This document shows positions 37,239 to 47,482 of a DNA stretch of 64,000 nucleotides, one piece after another. The position numbers and the translations under genes were made by a program. Position 1 is the first letter of the stretch. Each line of letters begins with the position of its first letter. The stretch lies in contig NZ_CM001514.1 of the NCBI RefSeq assembly GCF_000263715.2, positions 1 through 64,000 of the forward strand. The letters are read 5' to 3'. The notes under the pieces were generated by a model. That model was not told the DNA's origin. It saw only the letters and a list, made by a program, of their open reading frames with translations, and searched no databases. Source of the DNA: Pseudomonas synxantha BG33R (GTDB lineage Bacteria > Pseudomonadota > Gammaproteobacteria > Pseudomonadales > Pseudomonadaceae).

Positions 37239-39293
37239 TCAGCCCAATACGGAAATGTCAGCGATATTGATGAACAGGCCACGCAGACGCGCGAGCATGG
37301 CGTAACGGTTTTTCCGCACGCCGGCATCGTCGGCATTGATCATCACCGCTTCGAAGAAGGCGTCTACCGGTTCACGCAGAGACGCCAGGCGCGCCAACGC
37401 TTCAGCGTAGTTACGCTCGGCGATCAGCGGTTTCACGGCGTTCTCGGCCTTGGCGATGGCCGAGTTCAGAGAGAACTCCTTGGCATCGGCAAACAGGCTT
37501 GGGTCAACGTCGGCATTGCCGAGGTTGTCGGCCTTGCTCAGCAGGTTCGACACACGCTTGTTCACGGCCGCCAGGGCATCGGCTTCCGGCAGCTTGCGGA
37601 ACGCTTGTACGGCTTGTACGCGCTGGTCGAAGTCCAGTGCCGAACCCGGTTGCAGGGCACGTACCGACAGGTAGACGGAAACGTCCACGCCTTCGTCTTC
37701 GTAACGCGCACGCAGGCGGTCGAACACGAACTCCAGCACTTGCTCGGCCAGTCCGGCTTGCTTGACCTTGGCCCCGAACTGGCCGACGGCGAACACCACG
37801 GCCTGGGTCAGGTCGAGATCCAGCTTCTTGTCGATCAGGATCCGCAGCACGCCCAATGCCGCACGGCGCAGGGCATACGGGTCTTTGCTACCGGTGGGCA
37901 ACATACCGATACCGAAGATACCCACCAGCGTATCGAGCTTGTCGGCGATGGCCACGGCCGCACCCGTCAGGGTGGTCGGCAGTTCTGCACCGGCACCGCG
38001 TGGCATGTACTGCTCGTTCAGGGCCAGGGCGACATCGTCCGGCTCGCCGTCGTTGAGGGCGTAGTAGTAACCGGCGACACCTTGCATCTCAGGGAACTCG
38101 CCGACCATCTCGGTGGCCAGGTCGCACTTGGACAGCAAGCCGGCACGGGCGGCCCAGGCTGCGTCGCCGCCGATGCGTGGCGCAATGTAGGCCGCCAGCT
38201 TGGAAACCCGTACGGCCTTGTCGTAGACACTGCCGAGTTTTTCCTGGAACACCACGTTTTGCAGGCGCAGGTTGAAGTCTTCGAGCTTCTGCTTCTTATC
38301 TTGCTTGAAGAAGAACTCGGCATCGGTCAGGCGCGGGCGAACGACTTTCTCGTTACCGGCGATGATCTGCTGCGGGTCCTTGCTCTCGATGTTGGCCACA
38401 GTGATAAAACGCGGCAGCAACTTACCCTCTGCGTCCAGCAGGCAGAAATACTTCTGGTTGTCCTGCATGGTGGTGATCAAGGCTTCTTGTGGCACGTCGA
38501 GGAAACGCTCTTCGAACGAGCACACCAGCGGCACCGGCCATTCCACCAGAGCGGTAACTTCGTCCAGCAGGCTTGGCGGCACGATGGCGGTGCCTTCCTG
38601 CAGGCGGGCCAATTCTTCGGTGCGCTTGCTGATCAGCTCGCGCCGCTCATTGGCATCGGCCAATACGTAAGCGGCGCGCAGGTCGTTGAGGTAGTTGGCC
38701 GGCGAAGTGATGCGCACGCTTTCGGGATGATGGAAGCGGTGACCACGGGAATCACGACCAGCCTTCTGGGCGAGGATGGTGCAATCAATGACCTGGTCAC
38801 CGAGCAGCATTACCAGCCATTGGGTCGGACGTACGAACTCTTCCTTGCGCGCACCCCAGCGCATGCGCTTGGGGATAGGCAGGTCGTTCAGGGAGTCTTC
38901 AACGATGGTCGGCAGCAGGCTGGCGGTCGGCTTGCCGGTGATGACCTGGCTGAAACGCAGTTTCGGACCGCTCTGGTCGATCTCGCTCAGCTCTACGCCA
39001 CATTTCTTGGCAAAGCCAAGGGCGGCTTGTGTCGGGTTGCCGTCGGCATCGAAAGCTGCCTGGCGCGGTGGGCCGTCCAGGTTGATGTTGCGGTCCGGCT
39101 GCTGGGTTTCCAGCGCGGTCAGCAGCACAGCCAGGCGGCGCGGCGCGGCGTAGACTTTTTTGGCTTCAAACTTCAAGCCGGCAGTCTGCAGGCCTTTTTC
39201 GATACCGGCCAGGAATGCATCGGCCAGGGTATTGAGTGCCTTGGGTGGCAGCTCTTCGGTGCCCAGTTCAACCAGGAAATCTTGAGCACTCAT
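37239..39293 (-). CDS. glyS: Glycyl-tRNA synthetase beta subunit
   Basis: Beta subunit of the heterotetrameric bacterial GlyRS, needed for tRNA recognition. The 684-residue length and the N-terminus ([19 protein letters not shown]), [23 protein letters not shown] and the HD-like central part match GlyS throughout. It overlaps glyQ by 4 bp (ATGA). Confidence 0.97.
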   Translation of the reverse strand: MSAQDFLVELGTEELPPKALNTLADAFLAGIEKGLQTAGLKFEAKKVYAAPRRLAVLLTALETQQPDRNINLDGPPRQAAFDADGNPTQAALGFAKKCGVELSEIDQSGPKLRFSQVITGKPTASLLPTIVEDSLNDLPIPKRMRWGARKEEFVRPTQWLVMLLGDQVIDCTILAQKAGRDSRGHRFHHPESVRITSPANYLNDLRAAYVLADANERRELISKRTEELARLQEGTAIVPPSLLDEVTALVEWPVPLVCSFEERFLDVPQEALITTMQDNQKYFCLLDAEGKLLPRFITVANIESKDPQQIIAGNEKVVRPRLTDAEFFFKQDKKQKLEDFNLRLQNVVFQEKLGSVYDKAVRVSKLAAYIAPRIGGDAAWAARAGLLSKCDLATEMVGEFPEMQGVAGYYYALNDGEPDDVALALNEQYMPRGAGAELPTTLTGAAVAIADKLDTLVGIFGIGMLPTGSKDPYALRRAALGVLRILIDKKLDLDLTQAVVFAVGQFGAKVKQAGLAEQVLEFVFDRLRARYEDEGVDVSVYLSVRALQPGSALDFDQRVQAVQAFRKLPEADALAAVNKRVSNLLSKADNLGNADVDPSLFADAKEFSLNSAIAKAENAVKPLIAERNYAEALARLASLREPVDAFFEAVMINADDAGVRKNRYAMLARLRGLFINIADISVLG

Positions 39294-40243
39294 TGTGCAG
39301 CCTCCAGCTTAGCCAACACTTCATCACGCAGGTCAGGGGTTGCCATCGGGAAGCCCAGCTTGGCGCGAGCCAGCAAATAGGCTTGGGCGACGGAACGTGC
39401 CAGCGTGCGCACACGCAGGATGTATTGCTGGCGCGCAGTTACCGAGATGGCACGGCGGGCGTCCAGCAGGTTGAAGGTATGGGACGCCTTCAACACCATT
39501 TCATAGCTTGGCAACGGCAGCGGCTGGTCGAGTTCGATCAGCCGCTTGGCTTCGCTTTCATAGAAGTCGAACAGTTCGAACAGCTTGTCGACGTTGGCGT
39601 GTTCGAAGTTGTAGGTGGACTGCTCCACTTCGTTCTGGTGGAACACATCGCCGTAGGTCACCTTGCCGAATGGGCCATCAGCCCATACCAGGTCGTAGAC
39701 CGAATCCACGCCTTGCAGGTACATGGCCAGACGCTCCAGGCCATAGGTGATCTCGCCGGTGACCGGGTAGCATTCGATGCCGCCCGCTTGCTGGAAGTAA
39801 GTGAACTGCGTCACTTCCATGCCATTGAGCCAGACTTCCCAGCCCAGGCCCCAGGCGCCCAGGGTTGGCGATTCCCAGTTGTCTTCGACGAAACGGATGT
39901 CGTGCACCAGTGGGTCCAGGCCCACATGCTTGAGCGAGCCCAGGTAGAGTTCCTGGAAGTTGTCCGGGTTGGGCTTCAATACCACCTGGAACTGGTAGTA
40001 GTGCTGCAGACGGTTCGGGTTTTCGCCGTAGCGGCCGTCAGTCGGGCGGCGACTGGGCTGCACATAAGCGGCGTTCCAGGTTTCCGGGCCGATGGCCCGC
40101 AGGAATGTAGCGGTGTGGAAAGTGCCGGCGCCTACTTCCATATCGTAGGGCTGAAGTACCACACAACCTTGCTCGGCCCAGTATTGCTGGAGGGCGAGGA
40201 TCAAGTCTTGGAAGGTACGCACGGCTGGCGTAGGCTGGCTCAC
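39290..40243 (-). CDS. glyQ: Glycyl-tRNA synthetase alpha subunit
   Basis: Catalytic class II subunit of GlyRS. Highly conserved segments include [40 protein letters not shown] and [20 protein letters not shown]. The start is assigned to the GTG at 40243 ([14 protein letters not shown]), giving 317 residues; an ATG three codons earlier (40252) is possible. It is the first gene of glyQ-glyS-gmhB-plsC and is divergent from tag. Confidence 0.96.
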   Translation of the reverse strand: MSQPTPAVRTFQDLILALQQYWAEQGCVVLQPYDMEVGAGTFHTATFLRAIGPETWNAAYVQPSRRPTDGRYGENPNRLQHYYQFQVVLKPNPDNFQELYLGSLKHVGLDPLVHDIRFVEDNWESPTLGAWGLGWEVWLNGMEVTQFTYFQQAGGIECYPVTGEITYGLERLAMYLQGVDSVYDLVWADGPFGKVTYGDVFHQNEVEQSTYNFEHANVDKLFELFDFYESEAKRLIELDQPLPLPSYEMVLKASHTFNLLDARRAISVTARQQYILRVRTLARSVAQAYLLARAKLGFPMATPDLRDEVLAKLEAAQ

Positions 40244-40324
40244 GAAATTCACCTGTTACTTGGGCTGCGATTTAAAGAGCGGGAGTATACCCGATTCGGC
40301 CCCGCCACCACTCCCTGGAGCCTT

Positions 40325-40882
40325 ATGCCACGCTGCTTTTGGTGTTCTGAAGATCCGCTGTACATGGCTTATCACGATCAAGAGTGGGGAACGCCGCTGC
40401 GCGATGCGCAGGGTTTGTTCGAGTTGCTTTTGCTCGAAGGGTTCCAGGCGGGTCTGTCCTGGATCACTGTTTTACGCAAACGCGAGCATTATCGAAAGGT
40501 CTTGTTCGGCTTTGATGCGCAGCGCCTGGCGCGGTTAAGCGATGAAGAAATCGAGGCGCTGATGCAGGATCCGGGCATCGTGCGCAATCGCTTGAAGCTC
40601 AATGCTACACGGCGCAACGCGGCGGCCTGGCTGGCGCTGGAAGACCCGGTGGGGTTGCTGTGGTCATTTGTCGGCGGCAAACCCAAGGTCAATCACTTCA
40701 AGGATCGCAGCGACGTCCCGGCCATTACACCCGAGGCTGAAGCCATGAGCCGCGCCTTGAAAAAAGCCGGTTTCACCTTCGTCGGGCCGACCATCTGCTA
40801 CGCCTTCATGCAGGCCTCGGGCATGGTCATGGACCACACCCAGGACTGTGACCGTTACGCGGACTTGGTCAACGCCGGTTAG
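40325..40882 (+). CDS. tag: DNA-3-methyladenine glycosylase I
   Basis: Base-excision enzyme that removes 3-methyladenine from alkylated DNA. The 185-residue protein starts at ATG 40325 behind GGAG. It has the Tag signature: zinc ligands Cys4 and His17 (RCFWCSEDPLYMAYHDQEWG), GFQAGLSWITVLRKRE with the catalytic Glu, and the C-terminal DHTQDCDRY carrying the other two ligands. It is 40 bp from the acyltransferase gene. Confidence 0.96.
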   Translation: MPRCFWCSEDPLYMAYHDQEWGTPLRDAQGLFELLLLEGFQAGLSWITVLRKREHYRKVLFGFDAQRLARLSDEEIEALMQDPGIVRNRLKLNATRRNAAAWLALEDPVGLLWSFVGGKPKVNHFKDRSDVPAITPEAEAMSRALKKAGFTFVGPTICYAFMQASGMVMDHTQDCDRYADLVNAG

Positions 40883-40922
40883 AATGCCGGTTTTGCGCAC
40901 CACACACGATCAGGAGTGACCT

Positions 40923-41810
40923 GTGGAAAAGTTTAAAGGCGCCTTGCTGGTAGGCGCTCTCCGGTTGTTTGCCCTGCTGCCCTGGCGCGCTGTACAAGCC
41001 GTCGGCACGGGCATCGGCTGGATCATGTGGAAAACCCCCAACCGCTCCCGCGACACCGTGCGGATCAACCTCTCCAAGTGCTTCCCGGACATGGACCCGG
41101 CCGAGCGCGAGCGCCTGGTGGGCCGCAGCCTGATGGACATCGGCAAGTCTCTCACCGAAAGCGCCTGCGCGTGGATCTGGCCAGCCCAGCGTTCCATCGA
41201 CCTGGTGCGGGAAGTCGAGGGCCTGGAAGTGCTGCACCAAGCCCTGGCCTCGGGCAAAGGCGTGGTGGGTATCACCAGTCACCTGGGCAACTGGGAAGTG
41301 CTGAACCACTTCTATTGCAGCCAGTGCAAACCGATCATTTTCTATCGCCCGCCCAAGCTCAAGGCGGTGGACGAACTGCTGCGCAAACAACGCGTGCAAT
41401 TGGGCAACCGCGTGGCGGCGTCGACCAAGGAAGGCATTCTCAGCGTGATCAAGGAGGTGCGCAAAGGCGGCCAGGTAGGCATTCCTGCCGACCCGGAACC
41501 AGCCGAGTCCGCCGGCATCTTCGTACCGTTTTTCGCCACCCAGGCCCTCACCAGCAAATTCGTGCCGAACATGCTCGCGGGCCACAAGGCTGTTGGCGTA
41601 TTCCTGCACGCGTTGCGCCTGCCGGACGGCTCAGGCTACAAAGTGATCCTGGAAGCGGCGCCGGAAGACATGTACAGCACCGACACCGCCACCTCCTGCG
41701 CGGCGATGAGCAAAGTGGTGGAGCGCTATGTCGGCGCCTACCCGAGCCAGTACATGTGGAGCATGAAGCGCTTCAAGAAGCGCCCGCCGGGTGAGGCGCG
41801 GTGGTACTGA
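40923..41810 (+). CDS. lpxL: Lipid A biosynthesis lauroyl/myristoyl acyltransferase
   Basis: Inner-membrane late acyltransferase of the LpxL/HtrB family that adds secondary acyl chains to lipid A. The 295-residue protein starts at GTG 40923 behind AGGAG. It has an N-terminal hydrophobic segment, the catalytic SHLGNWE (HX4E) motif, GIPADPEP and the C-terminal YMWSMKRFKKRP. It corresponds to PA0011 (htrB1). The exact acyl donor cannot be read from sequence. Confidence 0.92.
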   Translation: MEKFKGALLVGALRLFALLPWRAVQAVGTGIGWIMWKTPNRSRDTVRINLSKCFPDMDPAERERLVGRSLMDIGKSLTESACAWIWPAQRSIDLVREVEGLEVLHQALASGKGVVGITSHLGNWEVLNHFYCSQCKPIIFYRPPKLKAVDELLRKQRVQLGNRVAASTKEGILSVIKEVRKGGQVGIPADPEPAESAGIFVPFFATQALTSKFVPNMLAGHKAVGVFLHALRLPDGSGYKVILEAAPEDMYSTDTATSCAAMSKVVERYVGAYPSQYMWSMKRFKKRPPGEARWY

Positions 41811-41841
41811 TTCACACCTGACTCAAGACCGATATAGAAAC

Positions 41842-41936
41842 AATGTGGGAGGGGGCTTGCTCCCGATAGCGGTGGTTCAGTCAAATATGCATTGGCTGAC
41901 ACACTGCCATCGGGAGCAAGCCCCCTCCCACATTTA
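41842..41936. repeat. REPIN-type inverted REP pair
   Basis: Two long inverted arms, GTGGGAGGGGGCTTGCTCCC and its near-exact complement at 41909-41935, separated by an A/T-richer spacer. This is the REP-doublet structure abundant in the P. fluorescens group, here between lpxL and the TPR gene. Confidence 0.85.
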
Positions 41937-41944
41937 GTCCTGTA

Positions 41945-42265
41945 TCAAGCCTGGCGATCGAGTTTCTTCAGGAACACGGTCATCTCTTTTTCGGCCTGCT
42001 TGTCGCCGTGGGCCTGGGCCGCTTCAATGCCTTTTTCCCACGCCTGTCGTGCTGCGGCACTGTCACCTTGGGCCTGGTGTGCCTTGCCCAACAACTTCCA
42101 CGCCGCCGAATACTTCGGATCGAACTCGACACACTTGCCCAGATGCTCGGCGGCTTTGGCGTTGTCCTTCAAGTCCATATAACCCTTGCCCAAGCCGAAG
42201 CGCAGCAGCGAATTATCCACACCCTTGGCGAGCATTTTTTCCAGGGATTCGAGCATGTCGGTCAC
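41945..42265 (-). CDS. Tetratricopeptide-repeat protein
   Basis: A 106-residue cytoplasmic protein of two to three TPR units (LLRFGLGKGYMDLKDNAKAA, SAAWKLLGKAHQAQGDSAAA, RQAWEKGIEAAQAHGDKQAE). It matches the small TPR gene at this position in other Pseudomonas (PA0015). It probably acts as a protein-binding scaffold. It is 9 bp downstream of trkA on the same strand and carries a TTATCCACA DnaA box (42213-42221) in its coding sequence. Confidence 0.85.
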   Translation of the reverse strand: MTDMLESLEKMLAKGVDNSLLRFGLGKGYMDLKDNAKAAEHLGKCVEFDPKYSAAWKLLGKAHQAQGDSAAARQAWEKGIEAAQAHGDKQAEKEMTVFLKKLDRQA

Positions 42266-42274
42266 TCCGTTTGA

Positions 42275-43648
42275 TCAGAAAAAGCTCAGGCCCACGTGGA
42301 ACAGTTTCTCCACGTCGCGGATATGTTTCTTATCCACAAGGAACAGAATCACATGATCACCGGTGGCGATCACCGTGTCGTCGTGGGCAATGATCACTTC
42401 TTCATCACGAATAATTGCGCCAATAGTGGTGCCCGGCGGCAGGCCAATATCGCGGATGGCCTTGCCGATGACTTTGCTCGACTTCGAGTCACCGTGGGCG
42501 ATCGCCTCGATGGCTTCCGCCGCGCCCCGGCGCAATGAGTGCACGCTGACGATATCGCCACGGCGTACGTGGGCGAGCAAGGTGCCGATGGTGGCCAGCT
42601 GCGGGCTGATGGCGATATCGATATCGCCGCCCTGGATCAGGTCGACGTAGGCCGGGTTGTTGATGATGGTCATCACCTTTTTCGCCCCCAGCCGCTTGGC
42701 CAGCAGCGACGACATGATGTTGGCTTCGTCATCGTTGGTCAGGGCCAGGAAGATGTCGGCGTCGGCGATGTTCTCTTCCATCAGCAGGTCGCGGTCCGAG
42801 GCGCTGCCTTGCAGCACGACGGTGCTGTCGAGGGTGTCGGACAAATGCCGGCAACGCGCCGGACTCATCTCGATGATCTTCACCTGGTAGCGGCTTTCGA
42901 TGGCTTCGGCCAGACGTTCGCCAATCTGCCCACCGCCAGCGATGACAATGCGTTTGTAGCTTTCATCGAGCCTGCGCATCTCGCTCATGACGGCGCGAAT
43001 ATTCGCTTTGGCGGCGATGAAAAACACTTCGTCGTCGGCTTCAATCACCGTATCGCCCTGGGGCAGGATCGGCCGGTCACGACGGAAAATTGCTGCTACG
43101 CGGGTTTCTACATTTGGCATGTGTTCGCGCAGCTGGCGCAGTTGCTGGCCCACCAACGGCCCACCGTAGTAAGCCTTCACCGCCACCAATTGCGCCTTGC
43201 CTTCGGCGAAGTCGATCACCTGCAAGGCGCCCGGAATCTCGATCAGGCGCTTGATGTAGTGGGTCACTACCTGTTCCGGGCTGATCAGTACGTCGACGGG
43301 AATGGCATCGTTATCGAACAAGCCGGCGCGGGTCAGGTAGGCCGCCTCGCGCACACGGGCGATCTTGGTCGGGGTATGGAACAAGGTATGGGCCACCTGG
43401 CAGGCGACCATGTTGGTTTCGTCGCTGTTGGTCACCGCGACCAGCATGTCGGCATCGTCGGCACCCGCCTGACGCAGCACCGTCGGAAACGATGCGCGGC
43501 CTTGCACCGTACGGATATCCAGGCGGTCGCCCAGGTTACGCAGGCGCTCGGCATCAGTGTCGACCACGGTAATGTCGTTGGCTTCGCCGGCCAGATGTTC
43601 GGCCAGTGTGCCACCAACCTGCCCTGCCCCAAGGATGATGATTTTCAT
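42275..43648 (-). CDS. trkA: Trk potassium-uptake regulatory protein TrkA
   Basis: Cytoplasmic NAD(H)-binding gating subunit of the Trk K+ channel. The 457-residue protein is a duplicated RCK design: two Rossmann domains ([20 protein letters not shown] and [17 protein letters not shown]), each followed by a TrkA_C domain (about 140-220 and 370-457). It matches the standard family length. It is 22 bp downstream of rsmB. Confidence 0.97.
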   Translation of the reverse strand: MKIIILGAGQVGGTLAEHLAGEANDITVVDTDAERLRNLGDRLDIRTVQGRASFPTVLRQAGADDADMLVAVTNSDETNMVACQVAHTLFHTPTKIARVREAAYLTRAGLFDNDAIPVDVLISPEQVVTHYIKRLIEIPGALQVIDFAEGKAQLVAVKAYYGGPLVGQQLRQLREHMPNVETRVAAIFRRDRPILPQGDTVIEADDEVFFIAAKANIRAVMSEMRRLDESYKRIVIAGGGQIGERLAEAIESRYQVKIIEMSPARCRHLSDTLDSTVVLQGSASDRDLLMEENIADADIFLALTNDDEANIMSSLLAKRLGAKKVMTIINNPAYVDLIQGGDIDIAISPQLATIGTLLAHVRRGDIVSVHSLRRGAAEAIEAIAHGDSKSSKVIGKAIRDIGLPPGTTIGAIIRDEEVIIAHDDTVIATGDHVILFLVDKKHIRDVEKLFHVGLSFF

Positions 43649-43670
43649 CCGGTCACTCCCTTAAAACCAT

Positions 43671-44981
43671 TCAGCCGCGCGCGGCGGCGATCTTGATCAG
43701 TTTGGCGTAGTAGAAGCCATCGTGCCCGCCTTCCTGCGCGAGCAGTTGGCGGCCGTGGGGCTGCTTGATGCCGGCGCTGGTAGCGAGGTCCAGTTCGCGC
43801 GCGCCGCTGGTGCGGGCGAGGAAGGCTTGGATGACCTCAGTATTTTCGGTGGGTAGCGTGGAGCAGGTGGCGTACAGCAGGATGCCGCCGACTTCCAGGG
43901 TTGGCCACAGGGCGTCAAGCAATTCGCCTTGCAGCACCGCGAGGGCGGCGATGTCGTCGGGCTGGCGGGTCAGCTTGATGTCCGGGTGCCGACGGATTAC
44001 GCCGGTGGCAGAGCAAGGTGCGTCCAGCAGGATGCGCTGGAATGGCTTGCCGTCCCACCAGGTCGCGGTGTTGCGGCCGTCGGCGGCGATCAGGTCGGCG
44101 CTGAGGCCCAGGCGTGCAAGGTTTTCCCGCACGCGCACCAGGCGTTTGGCTTCAAGATCCACAGCCACTACACCGGCCAGGTCTTTTTCAACTTCAAGGA
44201 TGTGACAGGTCTTACCACCTGGCGCGCAGCAGGCGTCGAGTACGCGCTGGCCGGGGGCCAAATCGAGCAGGTCGGCCGCCAATTGCGCGGCCTCGTCCTG
44301 CACGCTGATCCAGCCTTCGGCAAAGCCCGGCAGGCTGCGCACATCGGTGGCGGCTTCCAGCACGATGCCGTCGGTGCTGTACACGCACGGGGTGGCGTTG
44401 ATGGCCGCGTCGGCCAGTAATTGCAGATACGCATCACGGCTATGGTGGCGACGGTTGACCCGCAGGATCATCGGCGGGTGCGCATTGTTGGCCGCGCAGA
44501 TAGCTTCCCATTGCTCGGGCCAGAACGCTTTCAGGGATTTTTGCAGCCAGCGCGGGTGGGCGGTGCGCACCACCGGATCATGTTCCAACTCGGCCAGCAG
44601 CGCTTCGCTTTCACGCTGGGCCCGGCGCAGTACGGCATTGAGCAGGGCCTTGGCCCAAGGCTTTTTCAGCTTGTCGGCGCAACCGACGGTTTCACCGATG
44701 GCGGCGTGGGCCGGTACGCGGGTGTAGAGCAATTGATAGAGGCCCACCAGCAACAGCGCCTCGACATCAGCGTCTGCCGCCTTGAACGGTTTTTGCAGCA
44801 GCTTGGCTGCCAGTGCCGACAACCTTGGCTGCCAGCGGGCGGTGCCAAATGCCAGGTCCTGGGTGAAACCGCGATCCCGGTCTTCGACCTTGTCCAATTG
44901 CGTGGGCAATGAACTGTTCAGCGAAGCCTTGCCGTTGAGCACGGCAGCGAGAGCCTTGGCGGCGGCCAGACGTGGGTTCAT
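43671..44981 (-). CDS. rsmB: 16S rRNA (cytosine-967-C5) methyltransferase
   Basis: SAM-dependent enzyme that makes m5C967 in 16S rRNA. The 436-residue protein has an N-terminal NusB-like RNA-binding domain (about 1-140), the SAM motif [16 protein letters not shown], the motif [18 protein letters not shown] and the catalytic Cys in [11 protein letters not shown]. It overlaps fmt by 4 bp (ATGA), so translation is coupled. Confidence 0.96.
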   Translation of the reverse strand: MNPRLAAAKALAAVLNGKASLNSSLPTQLDKVEDRDRGFTQDLAFGTARWQPRLSALAAKLLQKPFKAADADVEALLLVGLYQLLYTRVPAHAAIGETVGCADKLKKPWAKALLNAVLRRAQRESEALLAELEHDPVVRTAHPRWLQKSLKAFWPEQWEAICAANNAHPPMILRVNRRHHSRDAYLQLLADAAINATPCVYSTDGIVLEAATDVRSLPGFAEGWISVQDEAAQLAADLLDLAPGQRVLDACCAPGGKTCHILEVEKDLAGVVAVDLEAKRLVRVRENLARLGLSADLIAADGRNTATWWDGKPFQRILLDAPCSATGVIRRHPDIKLTRQPDDIAALAVLQGELLDALWPTLEVGGILLYATCSTLPTENTEVIQAFLARTSGARELDLATSAGIKQPHGRQLLAQEGGHDGFYYAKLIKIAAARG

Positions 44982-45931
44982 TGAGCGGCCACCCCGAGGA
45001 TCGTGCCCAAGGCAAATTTCTCACGGCGGCTATTGAACAAATCGCTGAAGTTCAGCGCTTTGCCGCCGGGCAATTGCAGACGTGTCAGGCACAGCGCCTG
45101 TTCACCGCAAGCGACCAACAGCCCGTCTTTGCTGGCGCCGATAATCTCGCCGGGGGCGCCTTTGCCATTGGCCAGGGTCGCGGCCAACACCTTCAAGGCT
45201 TCGCCGTTCAGGGTGCTATGGCAGATTGGCCATGGGTTGAAGGCACGTACCAGGCGCTCCAGCTCCACGGCCGGGCGGCTCCAGTCGATGCGCGCTTCGT
45301 CTTTGTTCAATTTGTGCGCGTAGGTGGCCAGGCTGTCGTCCTGTACCTCGCCTTCCAGGGTGCCTGCTGCGAGGCCGGCGATGGCCTGGATCACGGCAGG
45401 TGGGCCCATTTCGGCAAGGCGGTCGTGCAGGCTGCCGCCGGTGTCTTGCGCGGTGATCGGGGTGGTGACCTTGAGCAGCATCGGCCCGGTGTCCAGGCCC
45501 GCCTCCATGCGCATCACGGTCACGCCGCTTTCGCTGTCGCCAGCCTCCACAGCGCGCTGGATCGGCGCCGCACCACGCCAGCGAGGCAGCAGCGAAGCAT
45601 GGCTGTTGATGCAACCCAGGCGCGGGATATCCAGCACCGCCTGGGGCAGGATCAAACCGTAGGCCACCACCACCAGCAGGTCCGGTTTCAGCGCGGCCAG
45701 TTCGGCCTGGGCTTCGGCGTTACGCAGGGTCGGCGGTTGCAGCACCGCTATGTTGTGTTCAAGCGCCAATAGCTTGACCGGGCTCGGCATCAGTTTTTGC
45801 CCGCGACCGGCCGGGCGATCCGGCTGGGTGTACACCGCGACGATGTCATAAGGGCTGGCAAGCAGCGCCTTGAGGTGTTCGGCGGCGAATTCAGGGGTGC
45901 CGGCAAAAACAATGCGCAATGGCTCGGTCAT
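44978..45931 (-). CDS. fmt: Methionyl-tRNA formyltransferase
   Basis: Formylates initiator Met-tRNA with 10-formyl-THF. The 317-residue protein has [19 protein letters not shown] at the N-terminus, the catalytic-core motif [20 protein letters not shown] (Asn/His), the metal-loop DTGPML and the C-terminal OB-like domain. It is followed by rsmB; a terminator lies between it and def. Confidence 0.97.
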   Translation of the reverse strand: MTEPLRIVFAGTPEFAAEHLKALLASPYDIVAVYTQPDRPAGRGQKLMPSPVKLLALEHNIAVLQPPTLRNAEAQAELAALKPDLLVVVAYGLILPQAVLDIPRLGCINSHASLLPRWRGAAPIQRAVEAGDSESGVTVMRMEAGLDTGPMLLKVTTPITAQDTGGSLHDRLAEMGPPAVIQAIAGLAAGTLEGEVQDDSLATYAHKLNKDEARIDWSRPAVELERLVRAFNPWPICHSTLNGEALKVLAATLANGKGAPGEIIGASKDGLLVACGEQALCLTRLQLPGGKALNFSDLFNSRREKFALGTILGVAAQ

Positions 45932-45957
45932 GGGAGTTCTCGGTTAAAAACAGTCAC

Positions 45958-45990
45958 AAAAGAAAAAGGCTTGCCGCAGCAAGCCTTTGG
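45958..45990 (-). terminator. Terminator between def and fmt
   Basis: On the minus strand the stem AAAGGCTTGC/GCAAGCCTTT with loop TGCG runs into a T-rich tract (TTTTTCTTTT) downstream of def. It separates def from fmt-rsmB and may attenuate read-through. Confidence 0.8.
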
Positions 45991-46000
45991 AAGAAGGGCA

Positions 46001-46507
46001 TCAAGCTTGCTGGCGATGCTTTTTTTCCAGCTTCTTCTTGATCCGGTCCCGCTTGAGCGTGGACAGGTAATCGACAAACAGCTTGCCGTTAAGGTGGTCG
46101 CATTCATGTTGGATGCACACTGCCAACAGACCTTCGGCAATCAGCTCAAACGGTTTGCCATCACGGTCCAGGGCCTTGATCTTCACGCGCAACGGGCGTT
46201 CGACGTTCTCGTAGAACTCCGGCACCGACAGGCAGCCTTCCTGGTATTCGCCCATCTCATCGGTCAGCGGTTCGAACTCGGGGTTGATGTACACCCGGGG
46301 TTCGCTGCGATCTTCCGACAGGTCCATGACCACGACACGCAGATGCACGTTGACCTGGGTAGCGGCGAGGCCGATGCCCGGAGCTTCATACATTGTTTCA
46401 AACATGTCATCGACCAACTGACGAACCTTGTCGTCCACTACGGCCACCGGCTTGGCGATCGTGCGCAGGCGCGAGTCGGGAAATTCGAGGATGTTCAAAA
46501 TAGCCAT
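46001..46507 (-). CDS. def: Peptide deformylase
   Basis: Metalloenzyme that removes the formyl group from nascent proteins. The start at 46507 gives a 168-residue protein of standard length; the open frame extends upstream without similarity. Motifs: [15 protein letters not shown] and HECDH, the three catalytic motifs that carry the metal ligands and the catalytic Glu. Confidence 0.97.
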   Translation of the reverse strand: MAILNILEFPDSRLRTIAKPVAVVDDKVRQLVDDMFETMYEAPGIGLAATQVNVHLRVVVMDLSEDRSEPRVYINPEFEPLTDEMGEYQEGCLSVPEFYENVERPLRVKIKALDRDGKPFELIAEGLLAVCIQHECDHLNGKLFVDYLSTLKRDRIKKKLEKKHRQQA

Positions 46508-46642
46508 AAGCGTAATTGCTGCACATGTGAGGTAAAGACCAATCGGCGGTGGGATGGACCCACACGGCCGGTGTGAAACGCTCAGAAGCCACGAGGGCCA
46601 AGGCATTTCACGCGAACGCACATAATAAAGGAGATTCACCCC

Positions 46643-47419
46643 ATGAGGAAATCGCTACTCGTCTTGCTGCTGTGGGCCCCCGTCACCATGGCGTTGATTC
46701 CCAAGCCCGCTGAACGCCTGGATCACGCGACGCAACAGGCCATCCAGCATTTTTTACTGCATAACCGGATTGTCGATACGCCCCAGGACCTGGACAACGC
46801 GCCTTATATCGTCGCAGCGCAAGGCGGTCGTGTACTGGGGGCCAATGGTGAGCGCGTGCATGCTCGCGGTCATCTGGACCCGGCCCAGCCAAGCTACGGA
46901 ATCTTTCGTCGAGGCAAGGTCTACACCGACCCAGGCACCCAGGAGCTACTGGGCATCAATGCCGACGATATCGGCACCGCACGCTTTGTGCTCGCCGACG
47001 ACCTCACCACCCTGGTGGTGCAGCGGGTTACCCAGGAAATCCGCCCAGGTGACCGCTTGCTTGGTGCCCAACGTCCAGTCGCGCTGAACACCCTGGAGTC
47101 AGCCAAATCAACGGCTTTTATCGCAGGGCACATCATCGACATCCCCAGGGGCGTCACTCAGATTGGTGTGCTGGACGCCGTGACCCTGAACAAGGGCCGC
47201 CGCGATGGATTGATCGAAGGCCAGTTACTGACGGTGATCAAGGCGGGTGCCACGGTGCGAGACGTCCTTACCGGCACGCCAACACAGCTCCCGGAAGAAC
47301 CGGCCGGCACCCTTCTGGTGTTTCGCACCTATGAAAAACTCAGTTACGCCTTGGTGCTCAGTGCTTCACGCGCGCTGGCTGTAAAGGATCGGTTCGAGAC
47401 CCGTCAACAAGCGCAATAA
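46643..47419 (+). CDS. TsaP-like secreted protein lacking LysM
   Basis: A 258-residue protein with a signal peptide ([17 protein letters not shown]) behind AAGGAG. From residue about 20 it matches the C-terminal region of the Pseudomonas PA0020/TsaP protein ([58 protein letters not shown]). The usual N-terminal LysM domain after the signal peptide (about 80 residues) is missing, with no frameshift in view. TsaP normally binds peptidoglycan and anchors the type IV pilus secretin, so this form may not bind the wall. Alternatively, the LysM-less form may be typical of this lineage. Confidence 0.8.
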   Translation: MRKSLLVLLLWAPVTMALIPKPAERLDHATQQAIQHFLLHNRIVDTPQDLDNAPYIVAAQGGRVLGANGERVHARGHLDPAQPSYGIFRRGKVYTDPGTQELLGINADDIGTARFVLADDLTTLVVQRVTQEIRPGDRLLGAQRPVALNTLESAKSTAFIAGHIIDIPRGVTQIGVLDAVTLNKGRRDGLIEGQLLTVIKAGATVRDVLTGTPTQLPEEPAGTLLVFRTYEKLSYALVLSASRALAVKDRFETRQQAQ

Positions 47420-47448
47420 ATAGCCTGCTAAATAAGTTACCAACAGAG

Positions 47449-47457
47449 TTATCCACA
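47449..47457 (+). promoter_or_regulatory. Consensus DnaA box upstream of dprA
   Basis: TTATCCACA, in the 63-bp gap just before dprA. It could influence dprA transcription or titrate DnaA. Confidence 0.5.
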
Positions 47458-47482
47458 GCTTGTTCCGGTCAAGGATGATCAA

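Noticed and set aside
37605..39380. 591-codon open frame antisense to glyS
   Set aside because: It mirrors the conserved glyS codons, has no family similarity and no ribosome-binding site.
42291..42306. Third possible parS in trkA (CCCACGTGGAACA)
   Set aside because: Only one half-site fits; the other half has several mismatches, and the codons encode the conserved end of TrkA.
42539..43696. 385-codon open frame antisense to trkA
   Set aside because: It overlaps the whole of trkA; the product is low in complexity and unlike any family.
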